Notes: generated by a model not told the origin, from the letters alone. A DNA stretch of 17,536 nt from Parabacteroides sp. (GCA_020026285.1 JAHHQS010000080.1:1-17536); one strand, 5' to 3'. Shown: positions 7,999 to 16,579, numbered from the stretch's first letter. Translations and numbers: made by a program.

Positions 7999-9096
7999 AT
8001 GTGGTTTGCTTATTACATCATAGGGTCTGTTTTGTTTTTTTCTTTCCTGTTTTATTCGGTAAATGGCTGGAAACGTTCTATAAGAGATATTTTATATTTG
8101 TTCTTTACTTTTTTTCCACTTCTACTGTTTAGTTCATTGAGGTATCCCAAGTATGGTACAGATACGTATGTATATTCTGATATGTTTGGCGTTTTTGCTC
8201 ATGGGAATTATGCTTTTTATGAAAATCCTTACACTTATGAAGCAGGTTTTATGCTACTGTCTAAAATAATTTCCTTGATGACATCCAATTTTCAGATGTT
8301 CTTATTGGCTTTGAATCTTTTTTATATTTGGTCATGTGTTTGTTTTATTAGAAAGTATTCATCTTCAGTTTGGTTGAGTGTATTTCTATTTGTGGGAATG
8401 GGGTTCTTCGATCAGAGTATGAATGTTCTGAGGCAATTTTTTGCTTTATCTATTATTTTATGGGCCTATAGATATTTAGATAGAAGAGTTATTGGGAAAT
8501 TCTTGCTTCTGGTGATATTTGCTTCTTTATTTCATTTATCATCAATTATATTTATAGTTATGATCTGGATAGACCGAATACCTCTTAACAGGAAAGTATT
8601 TTTAGGTTATTTAGCTATATTACTGATTTCATTTGCTTTTTCAGGAAAAATACTACAATTTGTTTTAATGGAATTCGGTGTGTATGGACAGTATTTGATG
8701 AGCAGTGATTTTGGAATAGTCGAAGAGTCGAAATTAGCCAGTGTATTGCATTTGTTTGTCGATATTGCAGTGTTGTGCTTTTGCTTTTGGGGTTGGGGAA
8801 ATGTTGCTGTAAGAACCCGGGGTAATATATTGATGGTGAAGTTATTAATGGTGAGTAGCATCTTTTGGGCATTAGCCACTAATTTAGGAGTGTTGGGAAG
8901 GATAACCGCATATTTTGACATCTTCGCTATTGTTCTTTTACCAAATGTTTTATTCTCTTTGGGCAATAATACGAATAAATTGATATCGGTCATCATGATT
9001 GTATCACTTTTTGTTATGAAATATTTCGTTATTTCTTATTTGCGTCCTGAATGGTTTGGTATCTATCCTTACCATTTCTACTTTGAATATTTATAG
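7999..9096 (+). CDS. wzy: EpsG-family O-antigen/capsule polymerase (Wzy)
   Basis: This is a 365-aa polytopic membrane protein with about ten hydrophobic segments, the only such protein in the locus apart from the flippase. It shows two features of the EpsG family: the RYPKYGTDTYVYSDMF loop beginning at R48, and FFDQSMNVLRQFFALSIILW with R145-Q146 in the middle. Wzy enzymes join lipid-linked repeat units in the periplasm, and one polymerase per Wzx/Wzy locus is usual, which supports the call. Sequence conservation in this family is low, so the assignment rests on these short motifs, topology and context. It lies three bases from both neighbours. Confidence 0.85.
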   Translation: MWFAYYIIGSVLFFSFLFYSVNGWKRSIRDILYLFFTFFPLLLFSSLRYPKYGTDTYVYSDMFGVFAHGNYAFYENPYTYEAGFMLLSKIISLMTSNFQMFLLALNLFYIWSCVCFIRKYSSSVWLSVFLFVGMGFFDQSMNVLRQFFALSIILWAYRYLDRRVIGKFLLLVIFASLFHLSSIIFIVMIWIDRIPLNRKVFLGYLAILLISFAFSGKILQFVLMEFGVYGQYLMSSDFGIVEESKLASVLHLFVDIAVLCFCFWGWGNVAVRTRGNILMVKLLMVSSIFWALATNLGVLGRITAYFDIFAIVLLPNVLFSLGNNTNKLISVIMIVSLFVMKYFVISYLRPEWFGIYPYHFYFEYL

Positions 9097-9099
9097 TGT

Positions 9100-10221
9100 A
9101 TGAAAAAAATTGTTTTGGTCAATCAATCAACGGGATATTTAATGATTGATATAGTGAATGCTTATGCCGAGAAATATTCCGATGTTGTTTTGCTTGCGGG
9201 TAGTTTCGATACGTTAGGGAGGACATTGAACAACTCTGTTAAAATACATAAAATAGTTACTTATGTTCGTACTTCATTTTTTATGCGCACATTAACGTGG
9301 TTTGCGGCTACTTTGCAGGTTTTTTTCTTATTACTTTGGAAATATCGGCATTATAGGGTCGTTTATGTAACTAATCCACCAATGTCTTATTTCCCGTCAT
9401 TAATATTGAAACACCAATATTCTGTTATCGTTTATGATGTATATCCGGATGCATTGAGTAATGTTGGAATATGCCAAGATTCCTGGATATATAAAGTGTG
9501 GGCTAAAATTAATAGGCGAATATATAGCAATGCTGATAAGATATATACGCTGAGCAGTGGAATGGCAGCTTTACTATTAAAATATTGTGATAAAGATAAA
9601 ATAGTTGTGATTCCGAATTGGATGGGTATGGATTCTTTATTGAGGATTGAAAAAACAGAAAATCCATTCATCTTAAAACATAATTTACTCGACAAATTTG
9701 TTGTCATGTATTCTGGCAATATAGGATTTACTCATAATGTAGAATCTATTATTGAAATAGCGGAAGAGGTTAAAGAAAATGAAGATATTATTTTCCTTAT
9801 TATTGGAGAAGGGTTAAAAAAGAATGAGTTAATGTCATGGGTGAAAGATAAGAATTTGAAAAATTGCTATTTTTTACCATGGCAACCTTCGCAAGATTTG
9901 AAATATTCGTTGAGTGCTGCTGATATATCAATTATTACTCTAACTGATGAAACAGCTTTGGTAAGTGTTCCCAGTAAAACATACAATTTGCTCGCTGTCG
10001 GTACCCCTTTATTATGTATAGCATCTGATGAATCCGAGTTGGCGCATTTGGTTGCAGCATATGATTGTGGGAGATGTTTTACAAAAGAAAAAGTGGCTGC
10101 AATGGCTGGTTTTATAAAAGAATTGAAGACAGATAATATGCTTTGGAGAACTTATTCCAATAATTCAATGAAGGCATCCTTAAATTATACCTATAAAAAT
10201 GCGGAACAATATGTATCGTAG
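9100..10221 (+). CDS. Family 4 glycosyltransferase, WbuB/WcaI-like
   Basis: This is a 373-aa GT-B transferase. The N-terminal domain includes a hydrophobic stretch near 65-80 (TWFAATLQVFFLLLWKY), followed by VVYVTNPPMSYF and IVYDVYPDAL, typical of the WbuB/WcaI group. The C-terminal domain shows VVIPNW, VVMYSGNIGFTHNVESI and the VPSKTYNLLAVGTPLL nucleotide-sugar site. That site carries the PSK form in place of the EGF form of the GT4 signature. Several members of this group transfer amino-deoxy sugars such as FucNAc to a lipid-linked sugar, so this enzyme might add the second sugar to the product of the adjacent PglC-like protein. That role is inference. Its last codons overlap the next gene. 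Confidence 0.87.
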   Translation: MKKIVLVNQSTGYLMIDIVNAYAEKYSDVVLLAGSFDTLGRTLNNSVKIHKIVTYVRTSFFMRTLTWFAATLQVFFLLLWKYRHYRVVYVTNPPMSYFPSLILKHQYSVIVYDVYPDALSNVGICQDSWIYKVWAKINRRIYSNADKIYTLSSGMAALLLKYCDKDKIVVIPNWMGMDSLLRIEKTENPFILKHNLLDKFVVMYSGNIGFTHNVESIIEIAEEVKENEDIIFLIIGEGLKKNELMSWVKDKNLKNCYFLPWQPSQDLKYSLSAADISIITLTDETALVSVPSKTYNLLAVGTPLLCIASDESELAHLVAAYDCGRCFTKEKVAAMAGFIKELKTDNMLWRTYSNNSMKASLNYTYKNAEQYVS

Positions 10222-10819
10222 TTTCATAAAGCGTTTGATGGATGTGCTTATAGGCTTTCTTGGCTTACTTATCTTTTTACCTATTTTATTAGGAAGTGCT
10301 CTTTGGCTTCATTTTGCGAATAAGGGAGCTGGTGCTTTTTTTCTTCAGGAGAGGCCCGGAAGGCATGGTAAAATCTTTAAAGTCATCAAATTTAAAACTA
10401 TGACAGATGAACGTGATGCAGAAGGAAACTTACTTTCGGATGATAGACGATTAACTAAGATTGGTAAGTTTGTTCGTTCTACTTCGATTGACGAACTTCC
10501 ACAATTAATCAATGTTTTGAAAGGCGATATGTCCTTGATTGGACCACGTCCTTTGCTTCCTCAGTATTTGTCTCTATACAATAGCGAACAGGCTCGCCGT
10601 CATGAAGTTCGTCCCGGTATTACCGGATGGGCGCAAGTGAATGGACGTAATGCTATTTCATGGACAAGGAAGTTTGAGTTGGATGTTTGGTATGTAGACC
10701 ATTGTTCTTTCTCACTTGATTTAAAAATTATCTTTTTAACAATAAAAAAAGTTTTTGTACGTGAAGGAATCAGTTCTGATACTTGTTCAACGATGGAAGC
10801 TTTTAATGGAAATAATTAA
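10211..10819 (+). CDS. PglC-like initiating phosphoglycosyl transferase (bacterial sugar transferase)
   Basis: This is a small monotopic phosphoglycosyl transferase of about 202 aa. It transfers a sugar-1-phosphate from a UDP-sugar to undecaprenyl phosphate and starts the repeat unit at the inner membrane. One hydrophobic re-entrant helix spans residues 11-34. The catalytic Asp-Glu dyad is D94-E95 in SIDELPQ, with KFKTM at 60-64, the GPRP motif at 111-114 and the RPGITGWAQVNGRN block at 134-147. It lacks the large N-terminal domain of WbaP/WcaJ. The ATG at 10211 (MYRSFIKRLMD) gives the usual N-terminus and an 11-bp overlap with the preceding gene. An ATG at 10199 is also possible. The adjacent PglD-like gene, and the EpsN-like gene further on, suggest a bacillosamine-type first sugar. 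Confidence 0.93.
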   Translation: MYRSFIKRLMDVLIGFLGLLIFLPILLGSALWLHFANKGAGAFFLQERPGRHGKIFKVIKFKTMTDERDAEGNLLSDDRRLTKIGKFVRSTSIDELPQLINVLKGDMSLIGPRPLLPQYLSLYNSEQARRHEVRPGITGWAQVNGRNAISWTRKFELDVWYVDHCSFSLDLKIIFLTIKKVFVREGISSDTCSTMEAFNGNN

Positions 10820-10822
10820 GAC

Positions 10823-11464
10823 ATGAAGAATATAGCAATTTATGGAGCAGGAGGTTTTGGTCGTGAAGTCTCATGTATGCTTAATATTATTAACCAATGT
10901 GAGTCAAGATGGAATCTAATTGGTTTTTTCGATGATACAAAGCCTATAGGCTATTCTTGCGGATATGGAAAAGTACTTGGAGGACTTGAGGTTTTAAATA
11001 TGTATGATGAGCCGTTAGATGTAATTATTGCTATTGCTTCTCCTGTTGGAGTTCATAAATTAGTGGGTAAAATAAAGAATCCATATATTGAATTTCCCAA
11101 TATCATAGCTCCTGATGTGCGTTTTACGGATCAAAATTCTCTGTCCTTAGGGAAAGGAAATATTTTTTGTTGGGGATGCTGTGTTACTTGTGATATAACG
11201 ATTGGAGATTTTAATTCTTTTAATGGTTTTATTACTATCGGTCACGACTCAAAAATAGGAAATTATAATGTTTTTATGCCTAAAGTACATATTTCTGGTG
11301 GAACGGTAATCAATGATGAGAATTATATAGGAACAGGAGCTATAATATTACAAAAAAATCGAATAGGATATAGAACAGTTGTCGGAGCTAACAGTGTAAT
11401 CATTCGTAATACTAAAGATGATTCTACCTATGTTGGTAATCCTGCAACTATTGTCAAATTTTAA
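10823..11464 (+). CDS. PglD/EpsM/NeuD-like sugar O/N-acyltransferase (left-handed beta helix)
   Basis: This is a 213-aa protein with an N-terminal Rossmann-like sugar-nucleotide domain (IAIYGAGGFGREV, residues 4-16) and a C-terminal hexapeptide-repeat domain from about residue 105. The likely catalytic histidine is H141 in ITIGHDSKIG, equivalent in position to the catalytic His of PglD. PglD N-acetylates UDP-4-amino sugars with acetyl-CoA to give UDP-N,N'-diacetylbacillosamine. It lies three bases after the PglC-like gene, as in pgl and eps loci. What follows is unusual: the expected aminotransferase is about 6 kb away, and carrier-protein genes come first. This enzyme could therefore take an acyl group from an ACP rather than, or as well as, acetyl-CoA. 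The family is confident; the acyl donor is open. Confidence 0.9.
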   Translation: MKNIAIYGAGGFGREVSCMLNIINQCESRWNLIGFFDDTKPIGYSCGYGKVLGGLEVLNMYDEPLDVIIAIASPVGVHKLVGKIKNPYIEFPNIIAPDVRFTDQNSLSLGKGNIFCWGCCVTCDITIGDFNSFNGFITIGHDSKIGNYNVFMPKVHISGGTVINDENYIGTGAIILQKNRIGYRTVVGANSVIIRNTKDDSTYVGNPATIVKF

Positions 11465-11476
11465 AATAATAATAAA

Positions 11477-11707
11477 ATGGAACTTAAAACATTTATTGAA
11501 AATTTTGCAGCTCAGTTTGATGAAACAGATGAATCTGTATTTGGTGCGGAAACCGTTTTTAAAGAATTAGAAGAATGGAGTTCATTGATTGCATTATCTG
11601 TTATTGCAATGATAGATGAGGAATATGATGTACGTATTAAAGGAGAAGATATACGTAGTGCCCATACAATTCAGGATTTGTATAATGTTGTAAGAACAAA
11701 GGAATAA
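11477..11707 (+). CDS. Acyl carrier protein (first of two)
   Basis: This is an acidic 76-aa protein with the four-helix ACP pattern. The phosphopantetheine site is EEWSSLIALSV, with S36 as the likely attachment serine. The usual Asp before it is replaced by Ser35, while the Leu after it is kept. The helix-III region EEYDVRIKGEDI is typical of carrier proteins. It would be modified by a housekeeping phosphopantetheinyl transferase, since none is encoded here. The stop codon overlaps the start of the KAS III gene as TAATG, suggesting translational coupling and a working partnership. It is one of two ACPs in the cassette (the other is at 16580) and differs clearly from it. A housekeeping FabD/FabF-type ACP role is unlikely given the location. 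Confidence 0.88.
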   Translation: MELKTFIENFAAQFDETDESVFGAETVFKELEEWSSLIALSVIAMIDEEYDVRIKGEDIRSAHTIQDLYNVVRTKE

Positions 11708-12762
11708 TGGCTTTTATAGATATACCTAATGTTGTAGTTAAAGGTTTTTCTGCATGCGTGCCTCCGGATATTGATGAAAATATTAATTACTCCTTATTAA
11801 CGGAAGAAGAAAGGGCGAAGGTAATATCTTCGATTGGAGTTGAACGGAAAAGGGTAGCTAAAGATAATGTTTCTGCTTCTGATTTATGTTATAAGGCGGC
11901 AGAAAAGTTAATCGAAGAACTACATTGGGATAAAAATGATATTGGATGTCTGATATTTGTATCCCAAACCCCTGACTATATATTACCGGCTACATCTTGC
12001 CTTCTTCAGCACCGGTTAGGCCTTAACTCGGAGTGTTATACCCTAGATATATCATTAGGATGTTCTGGATGGGTATATGGTTTGAGTGTACTTTCTTCAT
12101 TGCTTTCTCATGGAAATATAAAAAAGGGACTATTATTAGTGGGGGATATAACTACACGATTGGGATGCCGTGAAGATACGAGTTATTGGCCATTGTTCGG
12201 GGATGCAGGAACTGCTACTGCTGTAGAATATGTAGAAGGTGCTTCCGGTATGTATTTCCACACGGCTACGGATGGCAGTGGAGCAGAAGCTATAATTATC
12301 CCAGACGGAGCATATCGAAATGGAATTTCGAAGGAAAGTCTTAAAATAGAAGTCGATACTGATGGATTGAATCGATCTAAACTGAACACTAAAATGGATG
12401 GTATGGACGTTTTTGCTTTTGCTGTTTCGAAAGCACCAAAAAGTGTTGCCGCCTTGTTAGAAAAATTACAAATACCCCAAGAGGATATCGATTGTTTTGT
12501 ATTTCATCAGGCGAATAGATTTTTAAATGAGAAAATTAGGAAAAAGTTAAAGATAGATGCGTCTAAAGTACCTTACTCCTTGCTGAATTATGGAAATACA
12601 AGCTGTGCTACTATTCCTTTGACTTTAGTTACTGAAAGACAAGAACAGTTACAAAATTCTCGAATGAATATCGTAGGATGTGCATTTGGAGTAGGGCTTT
12701 CGTGGGGAAGTGTCTACTTTTCTACTGAAAACATTATTTGTTTAGATTTAATAGAATATTAG
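11707..12762 (+). CDS. KAS III (FabH-like) ketoacyl-ACP synthase or acyltransferase, copy 1
   Basis: This is a 351-aa thiolase-fold protein with the full KAS III triad: C119 in LGCSGW, H267 in FHQANRFL and N297 in NYGNTS. FabH normally condenses acyl-CoA with malonyl-ACP. Relatives in secondary metabolism such as CerJ and ChlB3 instead transfer acyl groups to sugars or other acceptors, and the tetronate pathway uses a KAS III-like enzyme with glyceryl-ACP. The intact triad means it is probably catalytic, but the reaction cannot be read from sequence. The strong match to the second copy at 13524 (shared SASDLCYKAA-like, QT-DY--PATSC-LQHRLGL and IEY end) shows an ancient tandem duplication. It overlaps the ACP gene by one base and precedes the SDR gene by five bases. 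Confidence 0.92.
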   Translation: MAFIDIPNVVVKGFSACVPPDIDENINYSLLTEEERAKVISSIGVERKRVAKDNVSASDLCYKAAEKLIEELHWDKNDIGCLIFVSQTPDYILPATSCLLQHRLGLNSECYTLDISLGCSGWVYGLSVLSSLLSHGNIKKGLLLVGDITTRLGCREDTSYWPLFGDAGTATAVEYVEGASGMYFHTATDGSGAEAIIIPDGAYRNGISKESLKIEVDTDGLNRSKLNTKMDGMDVFAFAVSKAPKSVAALLEKLQIPQEDIDCFVFHQANRFLNEKIRKKLKIDASKVPYSLLNYGNTSCATIPLTLVTERQEQLQNSRMNIVGCAFGVGLSWGSVYFSTENIICLDLIEY

Positions 12763-12767
12763 TCTTT

Positions 12768-13520
12768 ATGGAAATATATAATCCTTTTTCTTTGATAGGG
12801 AAAACTATTTTAGTAACGGGAGCTTCTTCCGGTATTGGGCGTTCAATTGCTATTGAGGCCTCTAAGATGGGGGCTACGTTAATAATTACAGGACGTGATA
12901 AAGAGCGTTTGAATGAAACTTATACCTCCTTAATGGGGAATAATCATTTACAGTTTATTGCTGATTTAAATGAATCGGAAGCTGTAGATAATTTGGTTGA
13001 TTCTTTACCGAGTATAAATGGGGTTGTTCTTGCGCTAGGTATTGGGGATTGGCTCCCGTTTCAATTTGTAAAAAAGGAAAGACTGTACCGCATCTTTGAA
13101 ACAAACTTTTTTGCTCCCGTCATTTTAATTCAGAAATTATTAAAGGGAAGAAAAGTACGGAAGGGATCGTCAATCGTTTTTTTATCCTCTATTGATGGTC
13201 CGGTTACAGCACATATAGGAAATTCAATGTATGCTGCTTCTAAAGGGGCTGTGTCTGCAATGGTTAAGGGCATGGCTGTTGATTTGGCTTCAAAAGAAAT
13301 TCGTGTAAATGCTCTTTTGCCAGGAATGATTGAAACACCTTTGATTCATTGCGGCGATATAACAGAAGAACAATTGAAAGAGGATAAAAAGTTGTATCCC
13401 TTAAGACGTTATGGGAAACCTGAAGAGATAGCATATGCTGCGATATATTTACTGTCTAATGCAAGTTCTTTTACTACAGGGGCAAACTTGGTAATAGATG
13501 GAGGATTTACTTTATTATAA
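12768..13520 (+). CDS. Short-chain dehydrogenase/reductase, FabG-like
   Basis: This is a 250-aa classical SDR. The cofactor motif TGASSGIG is at 17-24, TGRDKERL at 41-48 suggests NADP(H), the structural N113 lies in ETNFF, Ser140/141 in FLSSID, and Y155-K159 form the YAASK active site. The LLPGMIETPL and IDGGF segments at the C-terminus are standard. The common NNAG strand is replaced by LALGIG at 88-93. Placed between two KAS III genes and close to an ACP gene, it probably reduces a 3-oxoacyl-ACP to the 3-hydroxyacyl form. A sugar reductase role cannot be excluded. The ATG at 12768 is chosen over an alternative start at 12738 inside the preceding gene, because it leaves a five-base gap and a normal N-terminus. 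Confidence 0.88.
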   Translation: MEIYNPFSLIGKTILVTGASSGIGRSIAIEASKMGATLIITGRDKERLNETYTSLMGNNHLQFIADLNESEAVDNLVDSLPSINGVVLALGIGDWLPFQFVKKERLYRIFETNFFAPVILIQKLLKGRKVRKGSSIVFLSSIDGPVTAHIGNSMYAASKGAVSAMVKGMAVDLASKEIRVNALLPGMIETPLIHCGDITEEQLKEDKKLYPLRRYGKPEEIAYAAIYLLSNASSFTTGANLVIDGGFTLL

Positions 13521-13523
13521 TAA

Positions 13524-14573
13524 ATGGCTACAATAATATATCATAACGTAGGTGTAAAAGCAATGGCAGCTTGTGTTCCTTCAGCGGTTGCCTACAATAA
13601 AGATCTGGCTTGTTTAATGAGTCAGGAGGAAGTTGATAAAATGATTAATTCTGTCGGTATTCATGAACGCAGGATTAGTCCGGTGGATGTATGTGCATCT
13701 GATTTATGCTATAAGGCAGCATTAAAATTGATGGAGGACAATCAGATTGATCCGGAATCAATCGATGTGCTTTTGTTTGTGAGTCAAACATCTGACTATC
13801 GTATTCCTGCTACTTCTTGTGTTCTTCAACATCGTTTAGGTTTGTCTAAGGCATGTGCATGTTTGGATTTGACTTTGGGATGTTCAGGCTATGTTTATGC
13901 GTTGTCTACAGCATATGCTTATGCTTCGATGGAAGGTGTAAACAGAGTATTGCTACTTGATGGTGAAACTTTTTCTAAAATAGTGAATCCTAGAGATAAA
14001 GTCAATGTACCTTTATATGGTGATGCGGGAACAGCCACTTTGGTAGAGAAAGGAGCCTATAAAGATTCTGTATTTATCTTAAATACAGATGGAACTGGGG
14101 CAGATGCAGTAAAAATACATGGTGGAATGCGTCATCCTATTACGTCTGATTCCTGTTTGGAAAAAGAACGTGAAGATGGTAACTATCGTACGGATATGGA
14201 AATCTTTATGGATGGGATGGATGTATTCAATTTTGCTATAAGTGTAGTGCCCAAAGGAGTAAAAGAGGTCATGAAAATAACTGATTCCTCTTTAGAGGAT
14301 ATTGATTATCTGGTTTTTCATCAATCTAATAAATTTATGACTGATTTCTTTGTAAAAAGATTGAAGTTTGATGAAACTAAAGTGCCCTATTGTATTGCTA
14401 AGTATGGAAATACAAGTTCAGCCTCTGTACCTTTAACTATCGTTTCTGAACTCTCGGAGAAGCTGAATGAAGAAAAAGTAGTAGTGATGTGTGGTTTTGG
14501 TGCCGGATTGTCATGGGCAACTGCACGCATTGTTTATAACGAGTGTCATATATCACCTATAATAGAATATTGA
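13524..14573 (+). CDS. KAS III (FabH-like) ketoacyl-ACP synthase or acyltransferase, copy 2
   Basis: This is a 349-aa paralogue of the product encoded at 11707. The triad is intact: C120 in LGCSGY, H266 in FHQSNKFM and N296 in KYGNTSS. The substrate-gate regions differ between the two copies (for example VPKGVKEVMKI here against APKSVAALLEK there), which suggests different acyl or acceptor specificity. Alternatively the two could form a heterodimer. KAS III enzymes work as dimers, and both copies retain the Cys, so neither looks like a KSbeta/chain-length-factor partner that has lost its nucleophile. It begins three bases after the SDR stop and ends three bases before the VOC gene. The fold and the family are confident; the reaction is not known. 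Confidence 0.92.
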   Translation: MATIIYHNVGVKAMAACVPSAVAYNKDLACLMSQEEVDKMINSVGIHERRISPVDVCASDLCYKAALKLMEDNQIDPESIDVLLFVSQTSDYRIPATSCVLQHRLGLSKACACLDLTLGCSGYVYALSTAYAYASMEGVNRVLLLDGETFSKIVNPRDKVNVPLYGDAGTATLVEKGAYKDSVFILNTDGTGADAVKIHGGMRHPITSDSCLEKEREDGNYRTDMEIFMDGMDVFNFAISVVPKGVKEVMKITDSSLEDIDYLVFHQSNKFMTDFFVKRLKFDETKVPYCIAKYGNTSSASVPLTIVSELSEKLNEEKVVVMCGFGAGLSWATARIVYNECHISPIIEY

Positions 14574-14576
14574 GTT

Positions 14577-14978
14577 ATGCTTCCTGATTTTAAATTTCAT
14601 CATATTGGAATAGCTGTCTTTGATATAGATGATACTGCACAGTATTATATAGATGCAGGGTATCAGAAAACAGAAACTGTAATTGATACAATACAGAATG
14701 TGAAAATCTGTTTTCTGACGAAAGAAGGTATGCCGATGTTAGAACTGTTGGCACCTGTAGATGAAAATTCTCCGGTAAACCGAACGTTGGATAAAATGGG
14801 AGTAACTCCTTATCATTGTTGCTATTCGGTAGATGATATGGAAGGGGCTATTGCTCGTTTAAAGAAAATAAAGTTTGTGCCACTTATCAAGGCTGTGGAA
14901 GCATGTGCTATTGGTGGAAGGCGTGTTTGTTTTTTATTTAATAAGAAAGTTGGTTTAATAGAGTTAGTAGAGTCTTAA
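14577..14978 (+). CDS. VOC-fold protein resembling methylmalonyl-CoA epimerase
   Basis: This is a 133-aa protein made of two beta-alpha-beta-beta-beta modules. Likely metal ligands are H9 in HHIGIAV, E56 in MLELLAP, H80 in YHCCYSV and E129 in GLIELVE. These match the ligand layout of the vicinal-oxygen-chelate superfamily and especially the methylmalonyl-CoA epimerase pattern (HIGIAV ... ELL-P ... SP ... H----V-D ... A--RL ... GG---F). MMCE inverts the C2 centre of a 2-methyl acyl-thioester. Here it may epimerise or tautomerise an alpha-substituted acyl-ACP made by the neighbouring KAS and FkbH-like enzymes. A housekeeping MMCE is unlikely because mutase genes are absent. The gap to the next gene is 10 bp. 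The superfamily is confident; the substrate is inferred. Confidence 0.87.
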   Translation: MLPDFKFHHIGIAVFDIDDTAQYYIDAGYQKTETVIDTIQNVKICFLTKEGMPMLELLAPVDENSPVNRTLDKMGVTPYHCCYSVDDMEGAIARLKKIKFVPLIKAVEACAIGGRRVCFLFNKKVGLIELVES

Positions 14979-14988
14979 TACTGCTGTT

Positions 14989-16578
14989 ATGAAGTATTTT
15001 ATTTTTCGTAATAACACATTAGAGAATCTGTTTGGCACGACAGATGTAGGATATTCCGGTTATGATGACATTTCATATGTCCCTTTGGAGGTAGATTCTT
15101 ATGTGTGGTTTTATCAGGTTCCTATAAAATTTGACATTGATTCTTTGACAGAAGAAGTAAATGGATACTTTGATAAGTTGCAGATTGTTTATAAACAACT
15201 TCCTGCTCACAGTCAGCTGATCGTTTTTTCTTTGGAGAATCTTTATAATTTGAATTTTTGTAGTACAAATTATGAGCTCAAAAATTCGATTATAAAATTT
15301 AATATGGATATTCGTGATTTTTGCAATGCATATGCAAATGTAAAATTCATTGATTTTTCTGAATTCTTATCGGATTACCCCAAAGATCAATGGATCGATT
15401 GGAAATATTATTTTCTTTCCCAGATGGTGATTAATCCTAAGTTGGCAGGGGCTTTTCGCAAATGGTTCACTTGTAAAACAAGAGAGCTTGCTTTAAGCAG
15501 GAAAAAATGTTTGGTTCTTGATTTGGATAATACACTGTGGAGTGGTGTACTGGGTGAGGACGGTATTGGAGGTATTGGTATCGGAGGAGATTACCCCGGA
15601 AAGGCTTTTCTTTATTTTCAGGAAGCTTTGATTGAATTAAGCAAACAAGGGGTTATCTTGACGGTTTGCAGCAAAAATAATGAGGCAGATGTGCTGGAAG
15701 CATGGAAAAAGAATCCGTTTATAAAACTTAATCAGAAATATCTCTCTGCTTATCGAATCAATTGGCAGAACAAAGCTGATAATATAAAAGAATTGGCTCA
15801 GGAATTGAATATCGGTCTGGATAGTTTTGTTTTTGTTGATGATAATCCCACAGAACGAGAATTGGTGAAGCAACTTTTGCCGATGGTGGAAGTTCCTGAT
15901 TTTCCGAAGTATCCTTATCTGTTGCCGGTATTCTTTTTCAACTTGGTTGAACGTTATTTCCGAGTCTATGCCATCACGGAAGAGGATAAGAAAAAGACGG
16001 AACAATATAAAGCGAACGTTAGCAGGACACAGGAAAAAAAGAAATTTACAGATCTCGGTGCTTACCTGGCAAGCCTTGAAATTGAGGTTACGGTAATGGA
16101 AGCAAACGAATTCAATATTCCTCGTATTGCACAGATGACTCAGAAAACAAATCAGTTTAATCTGACAACTAAACGTTATACTGATGTGGAAATTCGTAGT
16201 CTTATAGAAAAAGGATGGTCTGTCTTTTGTATTAGTGTAAAAGATAAATTCGGGGATAATGGTATCACCGGAGCTATAATTTTAGAACCTCTTACTGATG
16301 GAATGAGAATTGATTCATTGTTGTTAAGCTGTAGGATCTTAGGTAAAGGTATCGAGTTAGCTTTTGTACATTTTGTTTTAAATCGTTTGCACAGCTATGG
16401 AGTTGGCAAGATATATGCTGACTATTATCCGACATTAAAAAATGCCCAAGTAGCTGACTTTTACGATAGGGTGGGGTTTGATTTGTCAGATCAGAAAGAA
16501 GATGGGGCAAAAGCATATGTACAATGTTTGTCGAGTAATTATCAAATAGAATCTTATTATAAAATAAATATGAACTGA
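14989..16578 (+). CDS. FkbH-like HAD-IIIC protein (probable glyceryl-ACP forming enzyme)
   Basis: This is a 529-aa multidomain protein. Residues 1-170 form an N-terminal region seen in long FkbH proteins (perhaps SGNH-like). The HAD-IIIC domain follows, with DLDNTLWSG at 178-186 (D178 nucleophile, D180 general acid/base), CSKNNE at 227-232 and VDDNPTE from 283 (D284/D285, metal site). The C-terminal part, about 350-510, is GNAT-like, with DNGITGAIILEP and LLLSCRILGKGIE. FkbH-family enzymes of tetronate and methoxymalonyl pathways take 1,3-bisphosphoglycerate, remove phosphate and load the glyceryl group on an ACP. The next gene, one base away, encodes an ACP and is the natural partner. The residue between the two catalytic Asp is Leu, with Cys174 four residues before. 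Whether a tethering Cys is conserved needs alignment. Domain identity is confident, substrate moderate. Confidence 0.9.
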   Translation: MKYFIFRNNTLENLFGTTDVGYSGYDDISYVPLEVDSYVWFYQVPIKFDIDSLTEEVNGYFDKLQIVYKQLPAHSQLIVFSLENLYNLNFCSTNYELKNSIIKFNMDIRDFCNAYANVKFIDFSEFLSDYPKDQWIDWKYYFLSQMVINPKLAGAFRKWFTCKTRELALSRKKCLVLDLDNTLWSGVLGEDGIGGIGIGGDYPGKAFLYFQEALIELSKQGVILTVCSKNNEADVLEAWKKNPFIKLNQKYLSAYRINWQNKADNIKELAQELNIGLDSFVFVDDNPTERELVKQLLPMVEVPDFPKYPYLLPVFFFNLVERYFRVYAITEEDKKKTEQYKANVSRTQEKKKFTDLGAYLASLEIEVTVMEANEFNIPRIAQMTQKTNQFNLTTKRYTDVEIRSLIEKGWSVFCISVKDKFGDNGITGAIILEPLTDGMRIDSLLLSCRILGKGIELAFVHFVLNRLHSYGVGKIYADYYPTLKNAQVADFYDRVGFDLSDQKEDGAKAYVQCLSSNYQIESYYKINMN

Positions 16579-16579
16579 T

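Noticed and set aside
8607..8996. Minus-strand 129-codon frame opposite the polymerase gene
   Set aside because: It is an antisense shadow of a hydrophobic-protein gene and has no recognisable domain.
11707..14573. Interpreting the KAS III, SDR and ACP genes as ordinary fatty-acid synthesis (fabH, fabG, acpP)
   Set aside because: There are two FabH-like copies and divergent ACPs, and the neighbours are an FkbH-like protein and capsule enzymes. No fabD, fabF or plsX is nearby.
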